From Oscillospiraceae bacterium (lineage in GTDB: Bacteria > Bacillota > Clostridia > Oscillospirales > Oscillospiraceae), in assembly GCA_009776905.1 (NCBI GenBank), contig WRMX01000005.1, positions 1-25,151 of the forward strand: DNA of 25,151 nucleotides, given 5' to 3'. Below the pieces are notes generated by a model, which had not been told where the DNA came from, made no database searches, and worked only from the letters and a program-made list of their open reading frames with translations. Positions 1 to 8,226 of the stretch are shown one piece after another. Position numbers and translations under genes: made by a program. Position 1 is the first letter of the stretch. Every line of letters starts with the position of its first letter.

Positions 1-167
1 AAATCTTCCGGGGTCCCCGCGAAACAAGGTTTCGTGGGGTGGAAGTTCGCTCTACTCGCTTGTCCCTCACGCAGCTACGCTGCGCACCGCGCTTCGCGCG
101 GTGTTAGTACCTGACGGATTGAAAAACATCTTGTTTTTTGTTAGTGTTGTGCATCCGTCAGGTACTA
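1..167 (-). repeat. Structured dispersed element, copy A (type I arm), cut by window edge
   Basis: Read on the minus strand, this begins with a hairpin whose 15-nt arms at 153-167 and 105-119 are perfectly complementary. The loop contains AACACTAACAAAAAACAAGA. A GC hairpin and the GCAGCGTAGCTGC hairpin follow, then the start of the long central arm with the CCCCACGAAAC half. The order and sequence match copy D (24827-25043) in inverse orientation. The distal end, including the terminal hairpin, lies outside the window. No protein is encoded. It sits upstream of, and pointing away from, the cysteine-rich protein gene. Whether it is an RNA gene or a mobile element is not decided by the sequence. 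Confidence 0.75.
105..167 (-). other. 5' hairpin of element copy A
   Basis: Arms 105-119 and 153-167 pair over 15 bp with no mismatch and enclose a 33-nt A-rich loop. The arm sequence differs from those of copies B and D, while the loop core is shared. Maintained pairing with changed sequence is what compensatory change looks like. Confidence 0.7.
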
Positions 168-250
168 GCGTGGAGCAGACATATTCCATTGGTTCGTTTG
201 GCGCAGGCTTAGCTATTAACAAATCTTTTGTCGAATTCTGTGAATGAATG

Positions 251-259
251 TGGTATAAT
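251..259 (+). promoter_or_regulatory. Extended -10 promoter for the cysteine-rich protein gene
   Basis: TGGTATAAT at 251-259 is a perfect extended -10 box. No good -35 lies at the usual distance, as expected for an extended -10 promoter. It sits 40 nt upstream of the start codon. The same TGGTAT arrangement recurs upstream of other genes in the window. Confidence 0.55.
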
Positions 260-298
260 CCATTTTTCCAATGATTATGTGATGAGGAGAGATCAATA

Positions 299-892
299 AT
301 GAGCAGAGTTGTCGATGAGCATTTGAAGCGCATGAATACGACGGGGATCGAATGGGAGGACATGACGGAGGAGCAGCAGATTGAGCTGAGGGAAAAGTGG
401 AACGCCGTCGTATCCGTCCCCGCGAATCTGGACTGCACTTGCGCGAACGTTGGTTGCAGAAACAACCGCAATTGCAGGAACTGCATGGCTTTGCACAGAT
501 ACTACGATTGCCTTACCAATTGTTTCAGGGACATCGCCGAAGAGATGCAGGAAGGCGTGCCGCAAAAGGACAGGTTTGACATGCATACCAAAATGCAGTC
601 GTCCGGCGCGGAATTTGAGGGCGTCGAGCTGACGGACGACCCCGATGAGTCGCGGGCCAGGCTGACGCAGGCGTCGACGCCGGAGACGATGAGGAAGACG
701 CTGGCTATTTGGGACGCCGTCGTGCGCGTGCCTAAGAATACTGCGTGTACTTGCTCGAAGACCGATTGCTGGTATCATGGCAATTGCGTCAAGTGCGCCG
801 CGTTGCATAGATATTACAAAGGTTTTCCTCAATGCGTCAGATATATTGCCGACGAGATTGAGGCAGCGGCCGATGCCTACCATCAGAAGTAG
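299..892 (+). CDS. Cysteine-rich protein with two tandem CTC...C domains
   Basis: A 197-aa soluble protein built from two homologous halves. Each half has a W(N/D)AVV.VP segment followed by a cysteine cluster of the form CTCxxxxC, then NCxxC, ALHRYY and a final Cys. The spacing of Cys and His suggests metal (zinc) binding. Small single-domain clostridial proteins with a CxC...C...CxxC...H pattern exist, so I place this in that uncharacterised group by resemblance; the duplication makes it a tandem version. The start ATG follows GAGGAGA at 283-289 and an extended -10 at 251. It has no signal peptide or membrane segment. It is followed by a weak terminator-like hairpin and then the ligase gene, so it is probably its own unit. 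Function unknown. Confidence 0.75.
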   Translation: MSRVVDEHLKRMNTTGIEWEDMTEEQQIELREKWNAVVSVPANLDCTCANVGCRNNRNCRNCMALHRYYDCLTNCFRDIAEEMQEGVPQKDRFDMHTKMQSSGAEFEGVELTDDPDESRARLTQASTPETMRKTLAIWDAVVRVPKNTACTCSKTDCWYHGNCVKCAALHRYYKGFPQCVRYIADEIEAAADAYHQK

Positions 893-898
893 GCGACT

Positions 899-940
899 GC
901 TGCTGAAAGTATAATAACCTGATGAACAGCAGCGTTTTAT
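899..940 (+). terminator. Weak hairpin after the cysteine-rich protein gene
   Basis: GCTGCTG (899-905) pairs with CAGCAGC (927-933), followed by GTTTTAT. The loop is long (21 nt), so this is a weak terminator candidate. A TATAAT at 910-915 inside the loop could alternatively be a -10 box for the ligase gene, but no -35 supports it. Confidence 0.3.
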
Positions 941-1001
941 GCATGATTCAAGTTGCTACCAGCAGTGGCCATACAAGCCATTAGGAGAGGAAAGGTTGAA
1001 T

Positions 1002-2270
1002 ATGAAAAAGAAAACAGTTGCGGTACTCTTTGGAGGGCGTTCGCCGGAATATGACGTGTCGCTCAAATCGGCATATTCGATAATCAACGCGATAGACCGC
1101 GACAAATATGACGTCACTTTGATTGGCATAACCAGGCAAGGCAAATGGTATGAATATAACGGCGATGCCGAAGGGCTGATAAATGACAGGTGGCATCTCA
1201 ATCTGGAGCTGCTGCAGCCCGCGATAATTTCGCCGTCGCGCGGCGGCGGGCTCTTGGTATTTGACGATTTCGATTTATACCTGAAAGGCAACGGACATAT
1301 TTATTTGGGTGCAAATGGGATGTTGGAGCGCGAGAACAGGCGCCAGCAGTTAATTGAAGGTGGCTCTCCATTAATTGTTGGCAAAAAACCGCCGGGCGAT
1401 AGTGAGAATACGATGAGCGCGTATGAGCGCGAGATGAACGGCTTCTGGCACTCTGTCGTGAGACATGGAAGCGCAATGCACAAGCATATCGACGCCGCGT
1501 TTCCCGTGCTGCATGGGAGATATGGCGAGGACGGCACCGTGCAGGGGGTGTGCGAACTGGCGGGGATTCCCGTCGTCGGCAGCGGCTCCGCGGCATCGGC
1601 GCTGTGCATGGACAAGGACCGCGCGCATAAGCTCGTGTCGCAAGCGGGGATTCGGGTGCCGAAGGCCGTATGCTTCGAGCAAATGCCAAGCGCGGCAGAA
1701 ATCAGCGCCGCCGCCGCCGATCTGGGATTTCCTTTGTTTGTCAAGCCTGTCAAAGCGGGCTCATCCTTCGGGATTACAATGGTTGAGGACGAATCGGAGC
1801 TTGCGGGCGCGGTCGCGCTGGCGTTGGAATTTGACGATGCTGTCATAATAGAAGAGAGCATCGACGGGTTCGAGACGGGCTGCGCCGTCGTCGGCAACAT
1901 GGAACTGATGACGGGGCGCATCGATGAGATCGAGCTGGCTCATGGGTTTTTTGATTATGAGGAAAAATACACATTAAAAACGTCGAAGATTCATATGCCC
2001 GCGCGTATTGACGAGGCTGCGGAGCGGATGCTGCAAGAGACCGCAAAAGAGATATACCGCATTCTCGGCTGCAGAGGCTATGCCAGGGTGGACATATTCT
2101 ATTCCGCGAAAAACGAGATAATATTCAACGAGGCGAATACGATTCCCGGATTCACCTCGCACAGCCGCTTCCCAAATATGATGAAAGGCGTCGGCATTGA
2201 GTATCCCGAGCTTGTTGACATGCTCATCGAGCTTGGCATAGCAAATGCCGCAAGCATTGATCCTGAATGA
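1002..2270 (+). CDS. ddl: D-alanine--D-alanine/D-serine ligase (VanC/VanG-like ATP-grasp)
   Basis: ATP-grasp ligase of 422 aa that joins D-Ala to a second D-amino acid for peptidoglycan precursors in the cytoplasm. Visible motifs are FGGRSPEYDVSLKSA near the N-terminus, HGRYGEDGTVQG, KPVKAGSSFGI, and the metal-binding NEANTIPGF near residue 375. The omega loop reads EKYTLKTSKIHMPAR (E321-K322-Y323), which resembles D-Ala-D-Ser ligases of the VanC/VanG type more than the shorter AKY loop of ordinary Ddl; this is recalled family knowledge, not an alignment. At 422 aa it is longer than the usual 300-350, with extra sequence at about residues 60-150. ATG 1002 is chosen over the frame's earlier start at 939 because AGGAGAGG (983-990) precedes it and homology begins there. 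The next gene overlaps by ATGA. Confidence 0.9.
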   Translation: MKKKTVAVLFGGRSPEYDVSLKSAYSIINAIDRDKYDVTLIGITRQGKWYEYNGDAEGLINDRWHLNLELLQPAIISPSRGGGLLVFDDFDLYLKGNGHIYLGANGMLERENRRQQLIEGGSPLIVGKKPPGDSENTMSAYEREMNGFWHSVVRHGSAMHKHIDAAFPVLHGRYGEDGTVQGVCELAGIPVVGSGSAASALCMDKDRAHKLVSQAGIRVPKAVCFEQMPSAAEISAAAADLGFPLFVKPVKAGSSFGITMVEDESELAGAVALALEFDDAVIIEESIDGFETGCAVVGNMELMTGRIDEIELAHGFFDYEEKYTLKTSKIHMPARIDEAAERMLQETAKEIYRILGCRGYARVDIFYSAKNEIIFNEANTIPGFTSHSRFPNMMKGVGIEYPELVDMLIELGIANAASIDPE

Positions 2271-3535
2271 GTTTTACAGATATTTCCGAACATGAGAGGA
2301 ACAACAGGCGGGCATGGGTCGAAATCGATCTCGATGCCCTGGCGAAAAATGCCGAGCTAGTTAGGTCACGTTTGCCGCGTGGCTGCGAATTGATGGCTGT
2401 CGTCAAGGCGGATGCGTATGGCCATGGCGCCGAGCCGGTTGCGGCGCGGCTGCAAGACGAGGGCGTATCGACGTTTGCGGTTGCGACCGTCGATGAGGGC
2501 CTCAGCTTGCGAAAGAGCGGGATTATTGGCGAGATATTTGTTTTGGGTTATACGCACCCCGGCAGCGCCGCCTTGCTGAAGGAACATGATTTCGTCCAAT
2601 TGATATTTGACGGGGCCCACGCTGCGGCGCTTGATGCCGCAGGATATGCCATTCGCGTCCATATCTCAATCGATACGGGCATGCACAGGGAGGGCATCGG
2701 CGCGGCGAATATTTCCGAAATCGAGAGCGTTTTTAAGTGCGCCAATTTATCGGTGGAGGGCGTTGGGACTCATCTCGCTTCGGCGGACAGCTTGGCTGCG
2801 GACGATGTCATGTTTACGAACGGGCAAGTCGAGAGGTTTTATGAGACTGTGGATGTCTTGAAAGGTCGCGGTTATGACGTGGGCAAGCTGCATATACAGG
2901 CGAGTTATGGCATGCTCAACCATCCCGGAATCGAATGCGACTACATTCGTTCGGGGATTGGGCTTTATGGCGTGAAGAGCCATGACGGGGATGTTGCGGT
3001 GAGGCTGCCGCTGGTGCCCGTGCTGTCGTTGAGGGCGATCGTCGCGCAGGTGCGGGAGATTGGCAGCGGGGAGAGCGTCAGTTATGGCAGAATTTTCACC
3101 GCTTCGAGGCCGACGCGGCTCGCGACGATTTGCATTGGCTATGCCGACGGCGTGCCGAGGCATATGTCGGGGAACGGCGGCGAGGTCATCATTCGCGGGG
3201 TGCGGGCGCCTATCGTCGGCAGGGTTTGCATGGACATGCTTATGGCGGATGTCACGGATATCGGGCTTGTCGCGACGGGCGACGTTAGTGGCGCGGGCGC
3301 CGGAGCGGATGTTGGCGGCGATGATGCCGGTGCCGTTGGTGGCACGAGCCTTGTCGCGGGTGATTTTGCTGGCGTGGGCCTTGTCGCGGCGGGCGACGTT
3401 GCGACGCTCATCGGGCGCGATGGCAATGATGTGATTCGCTGCGAGGATTTCGCGAGGGCGTCGGGGACTATTTCAAATGAGATTTTGTGCCGTTTGGGGA
3501 GCAGGCTTCCCAGGATTTTTTGCAGCAAGCAATGA
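2267..3535 (+). CDS. alr: Alanine racemase (possibly serine-active), with Gly/Ala-rich insert
   Basis: PLP-dependent fold III racemase of 422 aa that makes D-Ala (or D-Ser) for the ligase encoded just upstream. The PLP lysine is K47 in AVVKADAYGHG, and the catalytic tyrosine is Y273 in SVSYGRIF; GRVCMDMLMADVTDIG is also typical. The ATG overlaps the ligase stop (ATGA), so the two are translationally coupled. Unlike VanT it has no membrane domain. Between about residues 333 and 380 there is a Gly/Ala/Asp-rich stretch with three copies of a unit like GLVATGDV, separated by multiples of three bases (114 and 30 bp); it falls in a surface part of the C-terminal barrel and explains the excess length over the usual 370-390 aa. 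Substrate preference cannot be read from sequence. Confidence 0.92.
   Translation: MSFTDISEHERNNRRAWVEIDLDALAKNAELVRSRLPRGCELMAVVKADAYGHGAEPVAARLQDEGVSTFAVATVDEGLSLRKSGIIGEIFVLGYTHPGSAALLKEHDFVQLIFDGAHAAALDAAGYAIRVHISIDTGMHREGIGAANISEIESVFKCANLSVEGVGTHLASADSLAADDVMFTNGQVERFYETVDVLKGRGYDVGKLHIQASYGMLNHPGIECDYIRSGIGLYGVKSHDGDVAVRLPLVPVLSLRAIVAQVREIGSGESVSYGRIFTASRPTRLATICIGYADGVPRHMSGNGGEVIIRGVRAPIVGRVCMDMLMADVTDIGLVATGDVSGAGAGADVGGDDAGAVGGTSLVAGDFAGVGLVAAGDVATLIGRDGNDVIRCEDFARASGTISNEILCRLGSRLPRIFCSKQ
3266..3400 (+). repeat. In-frame repeat insert in the racemase gene
   Basis: The string CTTGTCGCG occurs at 3266, 3350 and 3380, each time followed by a GGGYGAY-like continuation. Offsets of 84 and 30 bp keep the reading frame. 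The region codes almost only for G, A, D, V, S and T. Confidence 0.7.
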
Positions 3536-3674
3536 GTCATTTTCTTCGGTCTTTGGTTTCCCCAGAATGACAAACGCTTGAGCTTAGTTAAAAATGATGG
3601 CATTGCTGTATGGCGCAGGGGTAAGGCGCAGTTATGAAATTTTCGTAAATCAAGATACAGTTTGGTTACAATCA

Positions 3675-3683
3675 TGGTATACT
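3675..3683 (+). promoter_or_regulatory. Possible extended -10 promoter next to element B
   Basis: TGGTATACT is an extended -10 match directly outside the terminal hairpin of element B, directed towards the gene at 3919. There is no clear -35. A transcript from here would run antisense through element B before reaching that gene. Confidence 0.35.
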
Positions 3684-3687
3684 ATTC

Positions 3688-3871
3688 TACCGTGGGGGTT
3701 CCACCCCCACAACCCGGACGCCGCGCGCTACGGCTAATTCGCTTTACGGCCGAAATGAATTCGGCCTGCGAATTTTAGCCTACGCACCGGCGCACCGCGC
3801 TTCGCGCGGCGATAATACCTAAGCGTAGTAAATATCTTGCTATTTGTTAGTGTTTCGAAGCGCTTAGGTAT
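3688..3871 (-). repeat. Structured dispersed element, copy B (type II arm)
   Basis: Read on the minus strand: a 5' hairpin with arms at 3861-3871 and 3815-3825, a loop carrying AACACTAACAAATAGCAAGA, the GC hairpin CCGCGCGAAGCGCGG, a long central arm containing the nested pair GGCCGAA/TTCGGCC, and a terminal GTGGGGGT/ACCCCCAC hairpin (3692-3710). The central arm is the same type as in copy C and unlike that in A and D. It fills most of the gap between the racemase and the gene at 3919 (3536-3918); the rest of that gap shows only a possible promoter. No ORF is present. Just upstream of the 5' hairpin, on the minus strand, is an AT-rich TATATT. Confidence 0.8.
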
Positions 3872-3918
3872 AATATTCAATATAAATTCCGGCTTGGCCG
3901 GGGGCAGGAGAGTGCGAC

Positions 3919-4332
3919 ATGGCGCTTGGGGAGTTCAGCCTTTTCACGTGGAAGAGCAAGGCTACGCAGGCCAAGGAACAAGAAGATTATGAAAAATGGG
4001 CGTTCCCATATGGAGAGAAGCAGCGCGAGAATTTGCAAGCGCTGCTGCATGATGTCTACCCAAAGGAGACCGCTGCGGGCACGTTGATTCCGTTCCTGAC
4101 GTGCAAGGAGCTTTATGAGGGCCTGCTGCGCAAGACGAATTCAGTCGACGAGACGCTGGAGGTGCTGATAAACAAGCAGAAGAAATATAAGCAGCTCATA
4201 CGGAAAAAGGAAATGACGACATATATTGCGCTTGTGCAGGCGGATGCGAAGGTCGGTGAGTCGTGCGAGTATCCGCCGGTCGAGGCAATTCGGGCGCGCG
4301 TCGAGGAGCTTGACAGGCTTAAGGTGGAATGA
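3919..4332 (+). CDS. Hypothetical protein, 137 aa
   Basis: I do not recognise this protein. It is soluble, rich in Lys and Glu, and mostly predicted helical, with amphipathic stretches such as EVLINKQKKYKQLIRKKE and VEAIRARVEELDRL. It has no signal peptide, membrane segment or metal motif. The ATG is preceded by CAGGAGAG at a good distance, and codon use matches its neighbours, so I take it as real. It stands alone between element B and the ABC operon. Confidence 0.65.
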   Translation: MALGEFSLFTWKSKATQAKEQEDYEKWAFPYGEKQRENLQALLHDVYPKETAAGTLIPFLTCKELYEGLLRKTNSVDETLEVLINKQKKYKQLIRKKEMTTYIALVQADAKVGESCEYPPVEAIRARVEELDRLKVE

Positions 4333-4400
4333 CACGAATGCCGGGCATCGTCGATGGAACATTTCCGTTTGTCGTGCCGTCTATTGTTTGTCGTCGAACT

Positions 4401-4452
4401 AAGCGAGCGTCGCGTCGCAAGCGCGACATGACGAAGCGAGCGTCGCGTCGCG
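4401..4452 (+). repeat. 33-bp direct repeat upstream of the ABC operon
   Basis: AAGCGAGCGTCGCGTCGC occurs at 4401 and again at 4434, a period of 33 bp. It lies in the leader of the ABC operon between the 137-aa gene and the TTG start at 4520. Confidence 0.65.
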
Positions 4453-4519
4453 CCAGCTATTTCTACGTGAAATCTGCAACTGTTTTTCGTTTACGATCTG
4501 AAAATTTGGAGGAACGCGA

Positions 4520-5542
4520 TTGAGCAAAGCATTCAACGCTATCGAAATAGATAACCTACGAAAGGTTTATGTGATCGGAGCCGAGCGCGTGGTCGCTCTG
4601 GATCGCATCGATCTTGAGATACGGCGAGGTGAAATTTGCTGCCTGCTCGGCCCTTCGGGGTCGGGCAAATCAACGTTGCTGAATATGATTGCCGGCCTCG
4701 AAAAGCCCACGCGGGGCAAAATCGACGTGCTTGGCGAGAGCATTAGTTCCATGGGCGAGACCAGGCTGGCGAAATTCCGGCAGCGCAGGATGGGCTTCGT
4801 GTTCCAGGCGTATAATCTTTTGCCTTCGCTGACAGCCATCGAGAATGTCAGCTTGCCTTTAATGTTTCGGGGCGTTGGGCGCAGGAGGCGCAGGAGGGCC
4901 GCGCTTGAGATGCTCGACATGGTCGGGTTACGCTCCCATGCAAAGCACAAGCCGACGCAGATGAGCGGCGGGCAGCAGCAGCGGATCGGCATTGCGCGCG
5001 CCTTCGTCAGCGATGCACCTATCATTTTGGCGGACGAGCCGACCGGGAATCTCGATTCCAAGACTGCGGCTGAGGTTATGAGCTTGATAATCGAGCGTGC
5101 CCGCATGCACGGGCAGACGCTTCTTATAGTCACGCACGATAGCCGTATTGCGGAATATGCAGATCGCGTCGTGCATATTTTTGATGGGCGTGTCGCCAAA
5201 ATTGAAAATAATATAAGCGGCGAGGTGGAGCAGGGCGCATGGAGCGATGATGCGCGCGAGCCTTTCGACGCGGCGGAACAAAGCACGCTGGAGTCCTGGC
5301 CGGAGCAGGGCGCGTTGGAATCCGATGGCGCCCATGCCTCCGAATTGGAAGATGACATATTTGACGCACACGACGCAAACGACGCACACGACGCAACCGA
5401 CGCAACCGACGCAACCGACGCAAACGACGCAACCGACGCAACCGACGCATATGATGCATATGATGCAACCGACGCAAATGATGCATATGACGCAAATGAT
5501 GCATATGACGCAAACGACGCAACCGACACATATGACGCATAA
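4520..5542 (+). CDS. MacB/LolD-type ABC transporter ATP-binding protein with DAx repeat tail
   Basis: ATPase subunit that powers the permease at 8219 at the inner face of the membrane. Walker A GPSGSGKS is at residues 44-51, the Q-loop at Q96, signature MSGGQQQ at 148-154, Walker B IILADE at 168-173 and the H-loop in VTHD at 204-207. These place it in the MacB/LolD/FtsE family. After about residue 225 comes an acidic linker, and from about 280 to 340 the protein is a run of DAx tripeptides (x = H, N, T or Y) encoded by 9-bp units; typical family members end near 225-250 aa. The start is TTG with TTGGAGGA six bases upstream. It is the first gene of a three-gene operon with the anchored protein and the permease. 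Confidence 0.9.
   Translation: MSKAFNAIEIDNLRKVYVIGAERVVALDRIDLEIRRGEICCLLGPSGSGKSTLLNMIAGLEKPTRGKIDVLGESISSMGETRLAKFRQRRMGFVFQAYNLLPSLTAIENVSLPLMFRGVGRRRRRRAALEMLDMVGLRSHAKHKPTQMSGGQQQRIGIARAFVSDAPIILADEPTGNLDSKTAAEVMSLIIERARMHGQTLLIVTHDSRIAEYADRVVHIFDGRVAKIENNISGEVEQGAWSDDAREPFDAAEQSTLESWPEQGALESDGAHASELEDDIFDAHDANDAHDATDATDATDANDATDATDAYDAYDATDANDAYDANDAYDANDATDTYDA
5362..5539 (+). repeat. 9-bp coding repeat (GACGCAACC-like), about 20 units
   Basis: Nonamers such as GACGCAACC, GACGCAAAC and GATGCATAT repeat head to tail and encode the DAx tail of the ATPase. Units are imperfect, mostly third-codon variants (GAC/GAT), so the array is not freshly expanded throughout. Gain or loss of a unit would keep frame. 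Confidence 0.9.
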
Positions 5543-5595
5543 GATACTGGATGCCGCGGCGGAGCAGCCACAGTGATATAAATTTGGAGGACAAC

Positions 5596-8226
5596 ATGAA
5601 GAAACGCGCGATTGTTATGATGATCATTATCTCGCTGGCGCTTGGTGGCGCCGTAACGGTGCCTTATGCGGCCGCAAGCCCGTCATATGCGAGCATTATC
5701 GAGCTTACGAAGTGTTCCAACGGCCCGACGAACATCGCCAGCCCGGGAAGCACCTCGCTGTTCACGCTGACGTTCGAAATGCCGGACCCCTACGATGACG
5801 AGACGCTGGGAACAAACCCATCAGAAGGCGTCCACGCGAATTCCACCCTCACGATCAGCCAGCTCAGAGCATTGGAGATTTCCATGGGGCCGGGCTCATC
5901 GTTCGGGTTCAATTCGGGAGCGCTCATCGTGAAGCCATATTTGACCTCAGCTTTAGCGAGCTTGGAAGGAGAACCTGCTACCGCAGGGAGGATCACGCTG
6001 ACTTTCGCGGTCATATTGGTATATAAAGGCGGGGGGAACAACCTCGAGCTTGTGATCAGCCACCCGACGAATGTTGAAACCTCAACGCCACTTACATACA
6101 CCGCAGTAACGGCATCGACGACGCACCAGTTCTTCGTCAAAGAGACGATACAGGCACCGACGCCCGACCCTATTCCATACGACCCGCCGGACACGGGCGT
6201 GATGCCGCGCCTGACGCTGTCGGGCGGCCTCCCGAGCCTTGAAGCGGGCAAGAAGGGCGACATGAAATTCTCGCTCGCGAACAAATCGCAATATAACGCA
6301 TTCAACATGACCGTCGCCATCGTCGAGACGAACGATCCGATTTTCCGCCCATTGTCGATTCAGGGGCATATGGCGACCGTCGGGACGATGCGCGTCAACG
6401 ACACGAAGGATGTCACGATACCTGTCGAGGTTTTGCCCGATATCAAAGAGGGATATTATCTCGTCACTTTGTCGATTTTGATGACGAATAATTATGGGAC
6501 GTCGTTCGAGCAGACCAGCAGCATACAGGTTTTCGTGAAGAACCCGAACGCCCCCGAGACGGCAGGGAAGCCGCTTTTGAGCATGACTGAGGCGGCCGTT
6601 GACAAAAACACGCCCGGGAGCGATGGAATCATCAAGCTGACGCTTGCGATTGCAAATATCGGAGACGGCGAAACGTCCGATGCGCGGATCAGCCTATCGG
6701 GGTTTAAGGGGTCGGAGATTTCGCTCGACGAGAGCCTCGTCACAAAGTCGCTCGGCGCGATTGCCTCCGGCGGCAAGGCTTCAGTGACATACACGTTGCG
6801 GGTGGCATCCGCTTTAGACAGCGGGAGCTATCCTTTGGGGGTGGATGTGCGCTACCGAATGCCGGACGGCACGTATGAGAGCATAAGCGACATCGCGTAT
6901 ATCAACATTATTCGCCCGATAGTCACGCAAAGCAACGCAAACGTGCAGCTCACGGGCATCAGCCAGGATATTTCGAACCCAGGGTCCGCAAACGTGATCA
7001 AGGTCACGATGACCGTGCAAAACAAGGGCAGCACGCCCGCGATGGACGTCACGGTCGGTTTTGGCGGGCTGTCGTCGTCCTCGTTCACGTTGTCGGGCGA
7101 ATTTGGCGACAAGAGTCTCGGGAAAATCGAGCCCGGAGCTGCCGTTACGACCACGATCGCGCTTTATGTCTCGCAAGGCTTGCCGAACGGAAATTATCCG
7201 CTCGTTTCGACGATAAAGTATTATGATTCCGCCGACCCCGGGTCGCAAGTGTATTCCGTGGAGACGGAGGTCTATGTGTTCGTGAACCGCCCTGAGGTCA
7301 AGGACCCCGACAAAGAGCCCGATGAGGATACCGACAAAAGCGTTCCCAGGGTCATAATAAGCTGGCATGACATTTCCGTGGACAGCGTCGTGGCCGGGAG
7401 CCCGTTTGAGCTGAGCGTGGCCTTGCTCAACACCAGCGCGAACAAAAATGTGAAAAATATGAAAGTTACGGTGTCCGACAAGGATGGGATTTTCATCCCC
7501 GTGGAAGGCGTCAACTCGTTCTACATCCCGGAGCTGCCTATCGGCCAGACGACGAACATCGGCATAATTCTCATGCCGAAGCAGGACGCCGAGACAAAAT
7601 CGTATCCCGTGTCGATAAGCCTGGATTATGAGGACGAGAAGGACACGCCATATAGCGTCACGGAGTCGCTGAGCATTCCTGTGTACCTGCCCCAGAGGCT
7701 CGAGGTGTCGAACGTGAACTTTTATGACGAGGGCAACGGCATGGCCTTTTTGAATTTCCAGTTCATAAACAAGGGCAAGTCGTACCTGTATAACATGAAC
7801 ATCAGGATAGACGGACCGATGAACGCGATGGAGGGCGATTACTATATTGGCATGTTCGGGCCGGGGCAGTCGGATTACTTTGAAGACACTATTTTGCCGC
7901 AATTATATGGCGAAATAAGCGGCGACATCATATTGGAATATGAGGATTCGTCGGGCACGCAGCAGGAGCTGCGGTATCCGTTGAGCGCGTATATCAACGA
8001 GCCGTATTATCCCGAGCCGGGATTTCCGGGAGAACCCGGATTTCCGGGATTTCCGGGGGAAGAGGGCTGGATGGAAGGCGAAGGAGGCGGCGAGGGCGAT
8101 GCATGGATTGCGCCGTGGCTGATGTGGACCATCATCGGCGTCGTCGTGGTTGCGGGCCTCATCGTGACAGTAGTGTTGGTGAATAAGGCAAAGCGCAGGA
8201 AGGTTGAGCTGGCGGACGATGAGTAA
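5596..8226 (+). CDS. Secreted, C-terminally anchored multi-domain (CARDB-like) protein of ABC operon
   Basis: An 876-aa exported protein. An N-terminal signal peptide (KKR, then a hydrophobic run ending near AAASPSYA) is followed by at least three similar beta-rich domains of about 130 residues with the pattern I...NxG...A..V...(G)...S..LG.I..G......Y.L..., typical of CARDB/COG1361-like adhesive folds. Near the end is a collagen-like Pro/Gly stretch (GFPGEPGFPGFPG), an acidic Gly-rich linker, one membrane helix (about MWTIIGVVVVAGLIVTVV) and a basic cytoplasmic tail. ATG 5596 has GGAGG eight bases upstream; an in-frame start at 5551 lacks both. Its place between ATPase and permease, with the permease start overlapping its stop, suggests an extracytoplasmic partner of the transporter, perhaps in the place of a MacA-type adaptor. 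That role is inference. Confidence 0.8.
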   Translation: MKKRAIVMMIIISLALGGAVTVPYAAASPSYASIIELTKCSNGPTNIASPGSTSLFTLTFEMPDPYDDETLGTNPSEGVHANSTLTISQLRALEISMGPGSSFGFNSGALIVKPYLTSALASLEGEPATAGRITLTFAVILVYKGGGNNLELVISHPTNVETSTPLTYTAVTASTTHQFFVKETIQAPTPDPIPYDPPDTGVMPRLTLSGGLPSLEAGKKGDMKFSLANKSQYNAFNMTVAIVETNDPIFRPLSIQGHMATVGTMRVNDTKDVTIPVEVLPDIKEGYYLVTLSILMTNNYGTSFEQTSSIQVFVKNPNAPETAGKPLLSMTEAAVDKNTPGSDGIIKLTLAIANIGDGETSDARISLSGFKGSEISLDESLVTKSLGAIASGGKASVTYTLRVASALDSGSYPLGVDVRYRMPDGTYESISDIAYINIIRPIVTQSNANVQLTGISQDISNPGSANVIKVTMTVQNKGSTPAMDVTVGFGGLSSSSFTLSGEFGDKSLGKIEPGAAVTTTIALYVSQGLPNGNYPLVSTIKYYDSADPGSQVYSVETEVYVFVNRPEVKDPDKEPDEDTDKSVPRVIISWHDISVDSVVAGSPFELSVALLNTSANKNVKNMKVTVSDKDGIFIPVEGVNSFYIPELPIGQTTNIGIILMPKQDAETKSYPVSISLDYEDEKDTPYSVTESLSIPVYLPQRLEVSNVNFYDEGNGMAFLNFQFINKGKSYLYNMNIRIDGPMNAMEGDYYIGMFGPGQSDYFEDTILPQLYGEISGDIILEYEDSSGTQQELRYPLSAYINEPYYPEPGFPGEPGFPGFPGEEGWMEGEGGGEGDAWIAPWLMWTIIGVVVVAGLIVTVVLVNKAKRRKVELADDE

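Noticed and set aside
4329..4523. 64-aa plus-strand ORF between the 137-aa gene and the ABC ATPase
   Set aside because: It has no ribosome site of its own, its composition (KRASRR repeats) comes from the 33-bp direct repeat, and it runs through the ATPase Shine-Dalgarno. Probably chance.
4567..5571. 334-aa minus-strand ORF opposite the ABC ATPase
   Set aside because: It is the mirror of a well-supported ATPase gene; the SFASYAS pattern is just the reverse of the 9-bp repeat.
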